A DNA stretch of 64,000 bases from positions 1 to 64,000 of the forward strand of contig JAPTJF010000140.1 of assembly GCA_029339195.1 (NCBI GenBank). The letters are read 5' to 3'. Positions 10,801 through 21,733 of this stretch are shown piece by piece. Origin of the DNA: Micractinium sp. NFX-FRZ. Taxonomy: Eukaryota; Chlorophyta; Trebouxiophyceae; Chlorellales; Chlorellaceae. Position 1 is the first letter of the stretch. Every line of letters starts with the position of its first letter. Position numbers and translations under genes: made by a program. The notes beneath the pieces were generated by a model. That model did not search any database and was not told the DNA's origin. It saw only the letters and a program-made list of their open reading frames with translations.

Positions 10801-13166
10801 ACGCTGCCAGAGGCGTAGGAGGCCTGTGCTGCTGCCACAGCCGCGGCAGAGAAGGCGGAGGGGGTGCCCGGGGCGCTGCGAGGGCTGTCCTGCCCTGCAC
10901 TGGACGGCGTGCCAGGGGCGGCGGTGGAGGCGGCGCTGCTGCTGCCGCCCTTGCGCCACAGCAGGCTCTTCAGCTGGTTCTTCAGACCCTTGCGGTTGGC
11001 GGTCACCTGCGGGTTGGTCAGAGGAAGGGGGCAGAGGCAAGGGACAGTGGCAGTGCAGGAGCGTGGGTTTCAGGTGTCACAAAGCCGGCTTACAGGGAGG
11101 AGCTCAAGGGCCTGGCAAGAGTGTGGGGTGGCAGCCGCGGGCTCAGGTATGCCCAGGCTGGCCCTGCGCCTTCTCCCATCAGCCGCTGCTGCCAGCACCA
11201 ACACATGTTGAGCACTTGGCACCATCTCCCAGCCTGCGCCGTCAATGGTAGCTGCCCGCCCACATGTTCGACCACACTGCTCTCTCAACACCCCGCCACC
11301 TCCCCCATTTCAGTATACACGCCCATACTCAAAAGTGCGCACCTGCACGTTGAGCGCCCGCAGGCGTGACTCAAGGTGCGGTATGACATGGCGGGCCGCC
11401 AGCTCATGAACAAAATGGCCCATCCCCGACACATCCGCCTCACTCAGCCCCGCACCCAGCCCGCCAGGCGGCGCCGGCGCCCGTGCCGCTGGCTCGCCAC
11501 CGCCTCCGTCTGGCAGGCAGCCGTGCAGCATGTCGGCCCACAGGCGGGGGGTGACAGGTGGCCCCGCGCCCGTCCCGCCGTTGATGGAAAGCAGCTGGCA
11601 GCTGCTGCCCAGGGTGGCTGCCAGCTGTCGCAGCTTCTCCGGAGCCGCCGCCAGCACCTCAGGCCCCATGCTGGCTGCATCGTGCACCAGCACATAGTGG
11701 CGCAGCACCCCTGCCGCCTCCATCACTCCTGCCTGCATCAGCGGCGGCAGCGCAGAATGCCGCCACAGGCCCGCAAAGGCGGCCGCCAGGTCGCCCGCCG
11801 CGTCTGCTGGCAGCGCCAGGATGCCTACAGGAGGGGAGGGGCGGCCAGGGGGCGGCCAGAGCATCTGTGAAAGGCACGCAGCAGCACAGTACAGAAAGCA
11901 CAGGCCCCTTTGGGGAACTTGCAAGCACAGCGAGCACCAGCCCGGCATGACATGGCAGGGAGGGATGACCACCATCAGTGCAGCTTCAGCCGCAGTACAT
12001 ACCTAGCATCGCCTCTCGCTGCCTCTGCCACTGCTCCTTGCACTGCTGCCTCGACCACCATCTGCCTCCCTGCCCACGCCACCTCGGCTCAGGAGCAGCC
12101 CAGGAGGCAGCGGGGCACAGCAGGTCGATTCAGGCCAGGACGGGGAGCAGCCTCGTCATTGATGAATGCCCACAGCAGCATCAGCGGCCTTCTGCTGCAG
12201 CACACCCTGCCCAGCCCCCTGCCCTCACATGCCACGGGGTGGTCCAGCGTCTCGTGCTCCCCAAACTGCATGAGCCGCAGGAACTCTCGCCGGTAGGCGG
12301 GGAACCAGGGGGTGGCAGCTGCCTCGTTGCGCCCGCCTGGCGGGAGGTGTGAGGGGCATGGGGGGCGGCAGCAGGGCGGGTGGGTTTGGGCGCAGGCAGG
12401 CAGGCAGGCATTGGTCCAAGCTCAAGCAACGCGTTTCATCTTTGAAGAGAGTCCCCAGCTGTACCCTCGTCCGTGAGTGAAGCCAGCGGCCCCCAATGCA
12501 CAGCCATGCTGAACCTGCTGTGGCAGGCTTTTCCGGTTCTCCAATGAGGCTGTCGCTGATGTGGCAGCGCCAGCGCCCCAGGCCAGCGCCCCTATTCCCG
12601 CCACTGCACACCACAAAACGCTGCAACCCCGACTGTGTGCACCTGCATTTGCCAGCAGCTCCTCCAGCTCCGACACGTCGCTGGTGGCAGCATCTGCGGC
12701 TGCCCCCGCCAGCACTTGGTCCCGCAGGTACGCGTCGGCTGCCTCGGGGGCCGGCTGGAACATGGTGTCGGCGGCGTAGAAGCGCAGCCGCCAGGTATGC
12801 AAGCGCAGCGGGTGCTCTGCCGGCGTGCGCACAGGCACTGCGGGGAGGCAGGGGGATTGGGTGGGACGGGGAGTGGGCTGGGAAGTGCAGATGGGGGGAG
12901 GCAGAGGGCACCAAGGGCTGCTGCCGCCGCTGGCTTGAAGGCGGCGCCAGCAGGCAAGCTCCGCGGCGGGGATCCTACATCCCCAGCAGCCGCTTCTCAC
13001 CTCCCACGCTGCCGTTCAGCTGCCTGATCACGCCAAAGGGCCGCAGCAGCTCCGCCAGCGACAGGCCGTTCCTCTGCGTGCAGGCCGCCTCCACCTCTGG
13101 TGCAGCGATCACCATCACGCAGGGCGCCCGTTGCAGCCCCGCCTTGACGCTCTGCAGCCTCTCCAT
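4882..13166 (-). CDS. TRAPPC8: TRAPPC8 (Trs85-like) TRAPP III tethering subunit
   Basis: This is the subunit that specifies TRAPP III, a Rab GEF acting in ER-Golgi traffic and autophagy. Thirteen exons join in frame to 1,454 aa: 13166-13001, 12837-12643, 12336-12229, 11824-11343, 11006-10578, 10135-10001, 9417-9260, 8896-8683, 8348-8162, 7873-7387, 7162-6692, 6415-5702, 5500-4882. Family landmarks in order: NGLSLAELLRPF near residue 30, AATPWFPAYRREFL near 125, HYVLVHDAAS (exon 4), HVIPHLESRLRALN at the end of exon 4, LLLEQAAHCLLAH with FAFHLVLAGLRF (exon 7), and C-terminal beta domains with VLPLTLLLRN. Length matches animal TRAPPC8 (about 1,430). Alanine and glutamine runs are inserted in exons 10-12. 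The start is the first ATG before the conserved N terminus. Exons 5-7 have ghost copies in adjacent introns. Confidence 0.93.
9055..9090 (-). repeat. ghost copy of TRAPPC8 exon 7 3' part in intron 7
   Basis: Positions 9058-9088 repeat the coding stretch at 9268-9297 with about two changes over 30 bases (core ccccttctgctccgccat). The offset is about 210 bp. The copy lies inside the intron that follows exon 7 and has no intact frame with its neighbours. Confidence 0.75.
9685..9915 (-). repeat. three degenerate ghost copies of TRAPPC8 exon 6 donor edge
   Basis: The real exon 6 edge on the forward strand is cacctggaagtgcgccttca at about 9999-10018. Intron 6 holds a very close copy at about 9790-9826 that keeps the cacctggaag donor context, a more diverged one at about 9872-9915, and a weak one at about 9690-9730. 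Spacing is roughly 90-130 bp, as expected from serial tandem duplication across the exon-intron junction. Confidence 0.75.
10240..10292. repeat. interstitial telomere-like CCCTAA-rich tract
   Basis: Within TRAPPC8 intron 5 the forward strand shows several ccctaac-type units separated by short spacers, close to the plant and algal telomere repeat CCCTAAA but irregular. It covers about 50 bp and is not terminal. Confidence 0.5.
10299..10555 (-). repeat. two ghost copies of TRAPPC8 exon 5 donor edge
   Basis: The real edge reads cacctgcgagtagcgg on the forward strand at 10575-10590, followed by gcctccttgaac. Intron 5 repeats this at 10442 (cacctgggagtagcgg ... gcctccttgaat) and, more diverged, at about 10308 (gactgcgagcaacag ... 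ccccttgact). The two ghosts also share 30-40 bases beyond the copied edge, so the unit of about 133 bp was itself duplicated. Confidence 0.8.
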
Positions 13167-13409
13167 CCTTGCACAGTTCAATCCGACCAAGTTTTTTCAG
13201 GCCATTCTGCGCACAGCGGCCGGGACGCTTCCCTGGCGGCGTAAAGTTGATAGATCACTACCGTGGGTAATCTCAAACGCTTACGAGGTGCTTGTTTTGC
13301 GCGCTGTGAGGTGGATGCCTCGTTGGCAGGGGTGGTCGTGCGCAGAACTGGTGCAGCGCGCATTCAACACAATTTGGTATCATTGATATTGTGCACGCTT
13401 GCTGGTGGC
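13167..13409. promoter_or_regulatory. divergent promoter region TRAPPC8 / GatB
   Basis: Only 243 bp separate the two start codons, which point away from each other. The stretch is less GC-rich than the flanking genes and contains AT-rich patches such as gttttttc (13191) and tggtatcattgatatt (13376-13391). No convincing TATA box is placed correctly for either gene. Both promoters and both 5' leaders must fit here. Confidence 0.6.
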
Positions 13410-16400
13410 ATGGCGAGCAGCATGAGAGTGCTGGCCAGGGTGGGAGTGCAGGTTCCCACCTGCCAGCGCCTCTGGGCAGCGCAGCAGCAGTTGCGGCTGT
13501 TTGCGGCCTGCAGAAGAGCCAGCAGCAGCAGCGGCGTGGCCACGGCAGTGCCCTCCCGCTCGCTAGTCTGCGCCGCCAGCGCCGCCGCCGATGTCGCCGC
13601 TGCCGCCGATGCCAAGAGCAGCAGCGGCAGCAGCAAGGCACAGGTATGTGACCTGGACGGCAGTAGACCGGTGTGGGAGGGAAGGTGGGATATGACAGGA
13701 GCAAGGCAGCAGTCCCCTGGCCTGGTGGGCAGAAGACCACCAGGTGGCTGCCAGCCGCCATGCATGCGGCACGGCATGCATGCTGTGCGTTTGTAACATG
13801 TTCAGAGGTTGCGTCGACGTCCTGCAGCATCTCATACTGGCATTGCGCTGCCCGCGTTGACGCATGCTCAAGACAACAGGGCAGCGGCTGTTGTGTGGCC
13901 GCAGACTGAGTACGAGGCGGTGACGGGCATTGAGATGTGCGACCATTTGGGCGCACCGTCACCACATGCTGCATGTCGTGCTGCTGCCACTTGCTTCCTT
14001 TGGCTGCAGACAAAGTGCGAGGCGGTGGTTGCCATCGACATGCATGTCCAGCTGGGCACATGCATCAGGTTTTGACATTCTGCGTGCTGCCATGTTGGCC
14101 ACCCTCTTGATGGTCTGCAGACGGAGTATGAGGCGGTGATTGGCATTGAGACGCACGTGCAGCTGGGCACCCAGACCAAGGCCTTCTGCGGCTGCCCCTC
14201 CGAGTTTGGAGCAGAGCCAAACACGCATGTCTGCCCTGTGTGCCTGGGCCACCCGGTGGGTGGGCGGGGCGGGGTGGGGGGAGGATTTTGAGAACACGGC
14301 GTGATTTGGAGTGGAGGGCATGACGCTGGGCAGGCAAGGCAGATACCACTTCAAACAGGGCGTCCTGCCCGTGCTCCTCAACTTGGTGTCTACACTCCCA
14401 AGGCGTCCCGCGGCTCTCAACTCACATGCCTCCCTCCTCCCTGCCCCCCAAGGCGTCCCGCGGCTCTCGACTCACACGCCTCCCTCCTCCCTGCCCCTCC
14501 CCCCTGCTTCCACCCCCCCAGGGCACCCTGCCCGTGGTCAACTCGGATGTGGTGCGCAAGGCGGTGCTGGCAGGGCTGGCGCTCAACTCGCGGGTGGCGC
14601 TGGAGTCAAAGTTTGACCGCAAGCAGGTGGGCCCCGGGGGGCGGGGGGCCGGGGTGTGCCCGCATGGGGTGCCTGCATGGGGTGCCCTGGCGTGCCTGCT
14701 AGAATGGAGTCCCAAGTTCGGCCCGCCATGCAGGCGGGAGGGCCTGGTGGAGCCGGGTGTTGCACCCACCCCTCCCCTCTTCCTCCTCCCCCATGTGCTC
14801 ACCTACCTGCAGTACTTCTACCCCGACCTGCCCAAGGGCTACCAGATCAGCCAGTACGACGTGCCCATCTGCGAGGGAGGGTGGGTGGAGGTGGTCGTCC
14901 CCGACACAGCCACCTCCACAGGTGCGCCCAGGCATGGGCAGGGCAGGGGGACAGGGAGGGCTGCGGAGGGAGAGGAACAGGGGTGCAGGCTTGGCCATCC
15001 AGCTGCCGCTCCTGTTTTGAAGCGATACATGCTGGTCAGCCAGCCACGTGGCAGGCAGGTGCCGCCCTTGATGAAGCAATACAGCCTGGGCCAGCCAGCC
15101 CACTTGGCAGGCAGCTGCCGCTCCCGACGTCTTGAATGCCTCACAACTCAGCCCTGGCAGCCACGCCCCAGCAAGAAATTCGTCCTAACAAAGTCCCCTC
15201 CCGCCCCGCCCGCCTCCCGCCCTCCCGCCCTCCCGGCAGAGGGCGTCACCCGCCGCATCGGCGTGACGCGGGCGCACATCGAGGAGGACGCGGGCAAGCT
15301 GATACACGGGGGTGCCGCCTCCCTCTCCGGATCCGACTACTCGCTTGTCGACTACAACCGGGCAGGGGTGCCCCTACTGGAGATTGTGTCGGAGCCCGAC
15401 ATGCGGACGGGGGCGGAGGCGGCCGCGTACGGCGCCGAAATCCGACGCATCATGCGCTTCCTGGGGGTGTCGGGTGGGTGGGCCGGCGGGCAAGGGTGGG
15501 GCGGGGAGTGGGTTTGGGAGGCCAATGCTTGGGGCCGGCGGCTGCGTGGTGCTGTGCCTGGGGTTGAGCCGGTGCAGGGGCTGGCTGGGCAGCCCACCCA
15601 CCCATGCAATGCTCCGGCACTCTGCCAGCCTCCGAAGCATGCTCTCTTCACAGCTGCTTGGCCCTTTGTCCCTCCCTGCTGCCCACGCTGCCCGCTTGCC
15701 CGCCGGCTGACCCGCCACCCATGCTCTCCCCCCCCACACACACCTCTGGCAGACGGCAACATGGCGGAGGGGTCGATGCGTTGCGACGTCAACATTTCAG
15801 TGCGCCCCACGGGGCGGGCTGCGTTTGGCACCAAGGTGGAGATCAAGAACATGAACTCCTTCAACGCCATGCAGCGGGCCATCGAGTTTGAGATCACGCG
15901 GCAGGTGGGCCTCGGGGGTGCAACTGTGGTTGATCGCGGATGCGGAGGGTGCAGGGTGGTGGGGGAGTCTCATCTGGAAGTGATGATGTGTCAGGGTTGC
16001 GGAGGCAGGGAGGTGGGGCGTGGGGAGGGGGAATCCTGCTTGGCAAGGGCAAGGGCAGGGTCTGCATGGCAAAGTGTGCGTGGAGATGGGGTGAAAGATG
16101 GCGGGGCAGGTGGGTGACGAGCTATGCAGGCTGCCTGCCTGCTCTGCTTCCAGGGAGACAAGTCGGGTGTTTTAGTGCCCACCCGCACACGCGTGCTCCA
16201 GGCAGGCCCTCCCACCCCACCCACCCTAGCTCACTCACCCAGCCACCCACCCCACCCCTGCAGGTGGAGCTGATTGAGAGCGGCAAGGCTGGGGAGGTGG
16301 TGCAGGAGACGCGGCTGTGGGACGAGGGGCGGCAGTGCACGTACAGCATGCGCAAGAAGGAGGGGCTGGCGGACTACCGCTACTTCCCGGAGCCAGACCT

Positions 16401-17693
16401 GCCGCCGCTGGTGCTGAGCCAGGAGTGGGTGGACGGCGTGCAGGTGGGAGAGATGAGGGAGACACACAGGCTGGGGCGGGGTTGCAGCAGAGGAGGCCCT
16501 GGGTTGGGATGATGTGGGGGTCCATACAGGGAGCTGTGGATGGTGAGTCGAGATGGGAGGAACGCCTGGCGACGGGTTTTGAACTGCGTAGCGCCACTGG
16601 GCTGGCAGCCTGCACAAGCTGGCAAGCCGGCTGGCCTGTACCGTCCCTGCAGCGCCTGCCAAGCCTGCTCGGCACTCGCCTAGCACACTGCCTGCTCAGC
16701 AGCGCCCTCCACCCTCGCCCTCGCTCCTGCCAATCCACTCGTCCACAGCACCTCACCCCGCACAACCCCCTCACTCCTTAGCCCCTCCTCGCCCCTCCCC
16801 ACCCGCCGCTCCCCTCGCCCAGGCCTCCATGCCCGAGCTGCCCTCCCAGGTGCGGCAGCGCTACCTGGCCCTGGGTCTGAGCCAGTACGACGTGCTGGTG
16901 ATGGCGGACGAGCTGGCTGTGGCGCGCTACTTTGACGCTGTGCTGGCGGCGGGGGCGCCCGCCAAGCCGGCCGCCAACTGGGTCATGGGCGATGTCATGG
17001 CGCACTGCAAGGAGGCCAAGGTGGCGTGGGAGGCGCTGGGGGACACCATGGCACCCGCTGCGCTGGCAGAGATGATCAGCCTCATCGAAGACGGCACCAT
17101 CAGCGGCAAGATTGGGAAGGAGGTGCTGCCGGCGCTGCTGGCGGGTGAGGGCGGCGCGGGCGGCGGCAGCGTGCGGGCGCTGGTGGAGGCGCGCGGCCTG
17201 GTGCAGATCTCCGACCCGGCGGCGCTGGCGGCCATTGTGGACGGCGTGCTGGCGGCAAACGCCAAGCAGCTGCAGCAGTACCGCGAGGGTGAGTCACGCG
17301 GGTGGGGCGGGTGGCGGGAGGGGAGTGGGGCGGGGCACAGCAGGAGGGGGAGGAGGAGGAGGGTTTGGGTTGTGGGCGAGCGGTTGGGAGGGAGGGGCAG
17401 TAGTGGAAGCCGCTCAACTTCAGAGTGGACTGTGTGCAGTGCAAGGGCACGGTGGAAGCGGGAGGTGCAGCAGGGCGCGTCCCAGACTCCCTCAGCTCGA
17501 CAGCACGCCCCTCCCAACCCACCCCTGCCCCACACCCCTCTCTTGCCCCGCACGTACAACCCATGCCCGTGCAGGCAAGACGAAGCTGCAGGGCTTCTTT
17601 GTGGGTGCGGTGATGAAGGAGTCCAAGGGGCGCGCCAACCCGGCGGAGCTCAACCGTATCCTCATGGAGCGCCTCAACGCCCCGCCCTCGTGA
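13410..17693 (+). CDS. GATB: Glu-tRNA(Gln)/Asp-tRNA(Asn) amidotransferase subunit B, organellar
   Basis: GatB is the subunit that binds mischarged tRNA and transfers ammonia to form Gln-tRNA(Gln). Nine exons give 577 aa: 13410-13643, 14121-14255, 14522-14626, 14813-14921, 15240-15473, 15753-15904, 16264-16443, 16823-17288, 17575-17693. Exon 1 encodes about 78 residues rich in Ala, Ser and Arg, which reads as a plastid and/or mitochondrial transit peptide. The body follows with [80 protein letters not shown] and [12 protein letters not shown]. The C-terminal part (exons 8-9) is the tRNA-binding helical and YqeY-like region. The length fits plant GatB. Introns 1-3 carry ghost copies of exon edges. 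TGTAA at 17812-17816 is a candidate poly(A) signal. Confidence 0.96.
13905..14067 (+). repeat. two ghost copies of GatB exon 2 start, with acceptor AG
   Basis: Exon 2 begins at 14121. Intron 1 contains two upstream copies, at about 13905-13955 and 14010-14067. Each is preceded by an acceptor-like gcag and still reads like the exon (gaggcggtg...cattgagatg; gaggcggtg...cagctgggcac). Spacing is 105 and 111 bp. The second copy agrees with the exon at about 40 of its first 51 bases. Neither continues in an open frame into the next exon. Confidence 0.85.
14357..14490 (+). repeat. three ghost copies of GatB exon 3 start
   Basis: Exon 3 starts at 14522 with ggcaccctgcccgtg and then gtcaactcg. Intron 2 has a copy at about 14359 (gggcgtcctgcccgtg ... 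ctcaacttgg). Two further shortened copies lie at about 14401 and 14452, both reading aaggcgtcccgcggctctc followed by aactcaca or gactcaca. The last two form a near-perfect direct repeat of about 50 bp. Confidence 0.7.
14700..14741 (+). repeat. ghost copy of GatB exon 3 end in intron 3
   Basis: The exon 3 tail tggagtcaaagtttgaccgc, followed by aagcaggtggg (14601-14631), is echoed at 14705-14738 as tggagtcccaagttcggccc followed by gccatgcaggcggg, about 104 bp downstream. The copied donor is no longer a GT. Confidence 0.55.
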
Positions 17694-17982
17694 AGGAAGG
17701 GGCACTCATATCTGCACGTTCCAGCAATGCCAACTGCTTTCCACCTGGACTGCCTGGGGAGCAGCAGCAGGTTGATTTTACAGCATTTCAGGTCTTGGAC
17801 GCAGCAGTGCATGTAACATACCATAAGCTGATAACACGCAAGGAAGCAAGCAGGCATGAAAGAGGTGCAGGAGGAGCGGAATGGGAGCAGCGCAGGCTGA
17901 ACGGAGCAGAAAGGAAGGGGATGTGTAGGATGTGCAGCTGTATCCAGCTGGAGAAGCGCCCAGCCACTGCCTGTCAGGCGGC
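17694..17982. other. convergent 3' flanks of GatB and the PAN/ShK gene
   Basis: This 289-bp spacer holds TGTAA on the plus strand at 17812-17816 and on the minus strand (forward ttaca) at 17778-17782. If both are poly(A) signals, the two 3' untranslated regions overlap. No coding sequence is seen. Confidence 0.5.
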
Positions 17983-20900
17983 CTAGCACTTGCACCGTCC
18001 ACATGTGGCCTGGCAGTAACCGTCGGGGCGCTCTTTGTAGGTGCGCCACATCCAGGACTGCGGAGGGGGAGAGGGGGGCGGGAGGAGCAATGAAGGGCGT
18101 GGAGGCAGGCAGGCACAGGCGACGAAGTGTGAGAGAGGAGCAGATGCAGATGCAGCGCACCGACCTGTGCCTGTGCCCCCACCACACAAGCCGGCCTACC
18201 TGTCCGCAGTTGCCCCACGCCTTGTGCTGGCTGCAGGTGCCCCCCGAGGGCTGGAGGTCGGAGCAGGCGCACTGCTTCGCCTGCTCGCAGGAGCAGCGGC
18301 GGCAGCTGATCTGGCAGTAGCCTGCAGGCAGGAACGGCAGGACATTGGTGAGGGCAGTGTGCATGCTGCCGCTGCCCAAGTGGCAAGCCTCCAACACATG
18401 CAAGGCAACTGCTCTCATGTACACCCCGCCTGCCCCTGCCATGCACTCACCCTCGGGCAGAGCTTTCGTGGACTTCATGTAGCCTTGGCCACACTTGCCC
18501 CAGCGCGCTTCGTCCTTGCACGAGTGCCGCCCCGGCTGGACGTCACTGCAGTGGAGGGAAGGTCGAGTAAAAGCGTTTGGCATCAATTGTCTGCGGACTG
18601 GCCAGGGCGGCAGGTGCGCCAGATGATGCAGGCGGCACGCTGCCCGATGCCTGATGCCAAGCGGGGCGATGCACTCCACACCCTGCACCGCCCAGCTGCC
18701 CACTCTGCCCCACCTGCAGGTGCAGTCCTTGCTTGATCCGCTGGTCGAAGGGGTCGCAGAGGGTGAGGGTGATGGCGAGGGAGACGTGGAAAAGAAGCCG
18801 TCCAAGGTGATGGAGGGTGATGGGGATGACGAGGAGGCGGGTGGGGCCTTGGCGGTGGTGGTGGATGCGCAGGGGCAGCGCTTGCAGGTCTGCTGGCAGT
18901 AGGGCGCCATCCAGGAGTCGGCGCACTTGCCCCAGGCAGACTGCAGGAGGGAGGGAAGGGGGCAACGGTGCATGAGCGGCAGCTCCCGAGCAGCTTGGGC
19001 ACTTGGCAGACAGACATGCATGGAAGCAAAGGCAGATGGGGGGTGGGCGTGCCTGCTGGGCGCATGTCCACGCGCCAGGGGGTGGCACGTCGCCGCATGC
19101 AGTCTGTGTGCAGGCTGCGGTGGAGGCACCAGCAGAGCCGCTACCATTGCCGGCGACGGCAGGAGCAGAGGACACGATGCCGCCGACGGAGGGGGCGGTG
19201 GTGACGGTCTGACTGCCCGCAGTGGTTGGTGCAGCGGCGGCAGCAGCAGCAGAGGCGCCACCGCTCCAGGGGGTGCGCTGCGTGAAGAAGTCATCCTCAG
19301 CAGTGGTGCCGGCGGGCATGCGATAGTACATCTGGTCGCCCTGGGTGGAGAGCTGCTGGGAATCCCAGGAGGGTTTGGACTGGAGGCAGCAGCGGGCTGC
19401 GGTTAGCAGGGGACAGAAGGGTCAAGAGGGCATGGGTGTGAGCGGTGCTGGTTGGTAGAGCACAGGACAAGTGGGTGAAGGCAGGACACAATGTGGGCAG
19501 GTGAGCCGGCCGGCAGGAAAGCAGCGGAACGCAAGCACTGCCCCGCCCTGCAACCCTCTCCCCCGCCCATCTTTATCCCACCTGCAGAGCCAAGCGCGTT
19601 GTACACAAAGCCGTCGCAGCCGCTGGTGGCGAGGCAGGCCTTGGCGCAGTCCTGCTCCTTCTTGCCGGTGGTGCAGCTGAGGGTGGTGCCGGGGTTGGAG
19701 GGCACAACGGCAGGCCCCAGGGTGCCAAACACCACAGCAGACTGCAGAGGGCAGGAGGAGCAGATGAGGGAGGTGAGCAGGCAGGTCAGGTGGCTGGTAG
19801 GCAGGGTGCAGCTCCGCAGGTTGCAGGGCATCATAATGCAGACCAGCAAAGCTGCAGATATGGGAGTTGATAGCACCCACAAAGGCACACCTCAGAACCC
19901 AAGCTCGCCTTTTGGTCCGTGCAGGGCGGGTCGGCAACGGGGCACGCCGACAGGCGCTGATAGGCGGCCGCCGAGAGGGAGGAGCCGCCCAGCTCGGCGG
20001 GGAACATCATCACAGTCCTGCTCCATGGGGCCAGGGGGGAGGGGGGAGCTGTGTTAGTGAGCAGCAACTGAAGCCTCTGTGTGGCGAGGCACTCACCTGT
20101 GCACCGCCAACACCCCGCTCTTGTGCAAGCCTGCTCTAACAAGCAGGAGGCAATACCGCCACACCTGAAGTTCTTGATGCACAGGGCCAGGTCGGATGGG
20201 TCTGACTTGGTGACAGTCATCGCTTTGGAGAGCTGGCACATGCAGGCAGTGCATGACTGGCCGGGCTGGCACTGGGAGCTCATGGAGGGGAAGTTGACGC
20301 GCTGCAGTAGGGCAGAGGTGTTCGGGCAAGGGGCGAGATGAGAGGAAGTGAGCGGCACATGCGCAAGCGGTGTGAAACGTCAATTATTGTGGGTAGTTGG
20401 GTGGGGGAGCGGAGCATGGAGCAGGCTGATACGTGCAGCTGCGCGCGGGCTAGCCACCCGACACCTCGTAACGCCAGCAGCCCACCTGAAGAGCCAGTAG
20501 TTTTGTCGGGTCGCTGCCAGGGCAGCGGTTAGCAATCCAGCCAGATACCCAGCCGGCGCCATTACTGATAGTACGCCGCTGCTTCTGCACCCCCCAGTCC
20601 TGCAGATGGCGCGGTGGCAGAACAGTCGTTAAAGGCCCAGCTGGGCAGGCAGGCAACATGAGCGCTGGAGCACCCACAAGTGCGCATGCACATGCCATCC
20701 AGCACCCGGCTTGCCTGCTTCAGCGTGCACTCCTGGTAACGGCCACCAGAGTCGCAACCTGCACAGGGGCGCGTGTCCCAGGGAGAATGCAGCTGGGTGG
20801 GTGCTGGTTGCATGGGTGCTGACGCGCATGGAGAAGGCACTTCAACGTTGTGTGGGCTGCAGGGCAGCGCGTTGCCAGCGTTGGCACTAGAAGAGCATTC

Positions 20901-21485
20901 TCATCGGTCCTGCTCACCCTGAGGTGCTGCGCAGTAAGTCCACACGGTGCAATCAGCGCGCAGCTTGCAGGCCGTGCAGCAGGCGCCCGGGCTGTCCAGC
21001 AGGTTCTTGTCGCCAGCCAGCACCGTGGTCACGCCTGCATGCGGGGCCAGGTGGGTGGTGGGCAGACAGCAGCAGGGCGTATAAGCAGCTGCCCGCAAGG
21101 CATCTTGTGTGGCGCGAGAGCGCGCTACAGCCTGGCATGAGCAACACAGCGAACACAGCCAGTGCAGAGAAGCGGCGGCTGAGGGCAGCGGAGGGCGGCG
21201 GGCGCCGCTGCAGAAGGCGGCGCAAGCAGGCCCCGCGGCGACTCGCCTCCCAGGTTCACGCCGCTCTGCGCATTGCACTGCCTGCAGAAGAGGGGGAGAA
21301 GGCAAGAGGGGCAAGTCAGTCCAACCCGAACCTCAAGCCCGCCGGAACCCGCGCTCGGTGCCTCGCCGAGCGTCTCGCCTGTTGCCGAGGCCGACCAGGA
21401 CTATGTTGTCGCTTGTGGCAGCTTGGACCGCGGTCAAGGCGAGCAGCACAACAGCCACCGTAGCTGCAGCTGTCCGGCCACCCAT
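17983..21485 (-). CDS. secreted protein with PAN/apple-like region and three C-terminal ShK-type domains
   Basis: Thirteen exons join to 567 aa: 21485-21379, 21281-21247, 21034-20918, 20758-20715, 20599-20486, 20301-20165, 20017-19891, 19741-19582, 19396-19053, 18940-18714, 18545-18451, 18321-18200, 18057-17983. Residues 1-22 form a signal peptide (AATVAVVLLALTAVQA). A cysteine-rich PAN/apple-like stretch follows (GVNLGG..., ACCTACKLRADC.VWTYC). A Ser/Ala/Thr linker leads to three repeats of C.D..P....C.....WG.C...(W/Y)M......YCQ.(T/S)C.RC.C, the ShK fold used in algal and plant secreted proteins and enzymes; nothing suggests a toxin. Introns 1, 2, 4 and 9 require GC donors. An upstream in-frame Met near 21530 would add 15 residues. 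The role is unknown; extracellular or cell-wall binding is an inference. Confidence 0.8.
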
Positions 21486-21733
21486 GCTGCGCAGGTACTC
21501 TGTGCTCGCTGTTGCAAGAGGAGAATCCAATCGAAAGGATGCGCACGCACGAGAAAGTCGGCAGGAACAGTGGCGGAGTGCGGCAGGAAGGGGTTATGAG
21601 GGGCGGGATTGCGTAGCAAATCGGGCGCAGCATGGCACGCATGCGGACCGCCGCCTCGAAGGGCATCAAGAACTGACGTGCCGAGCGAGCAAGTGTGTGA
21701 AAGTGTGTGCGTGTCTATGGTTGTGCCAGAGGC

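Noticed and set aside
16540..16580. Ghost of GatB exon 7 end in intron 7
   Set aside because: Similarity is limited to a few G-rich words and no constant offset holds.
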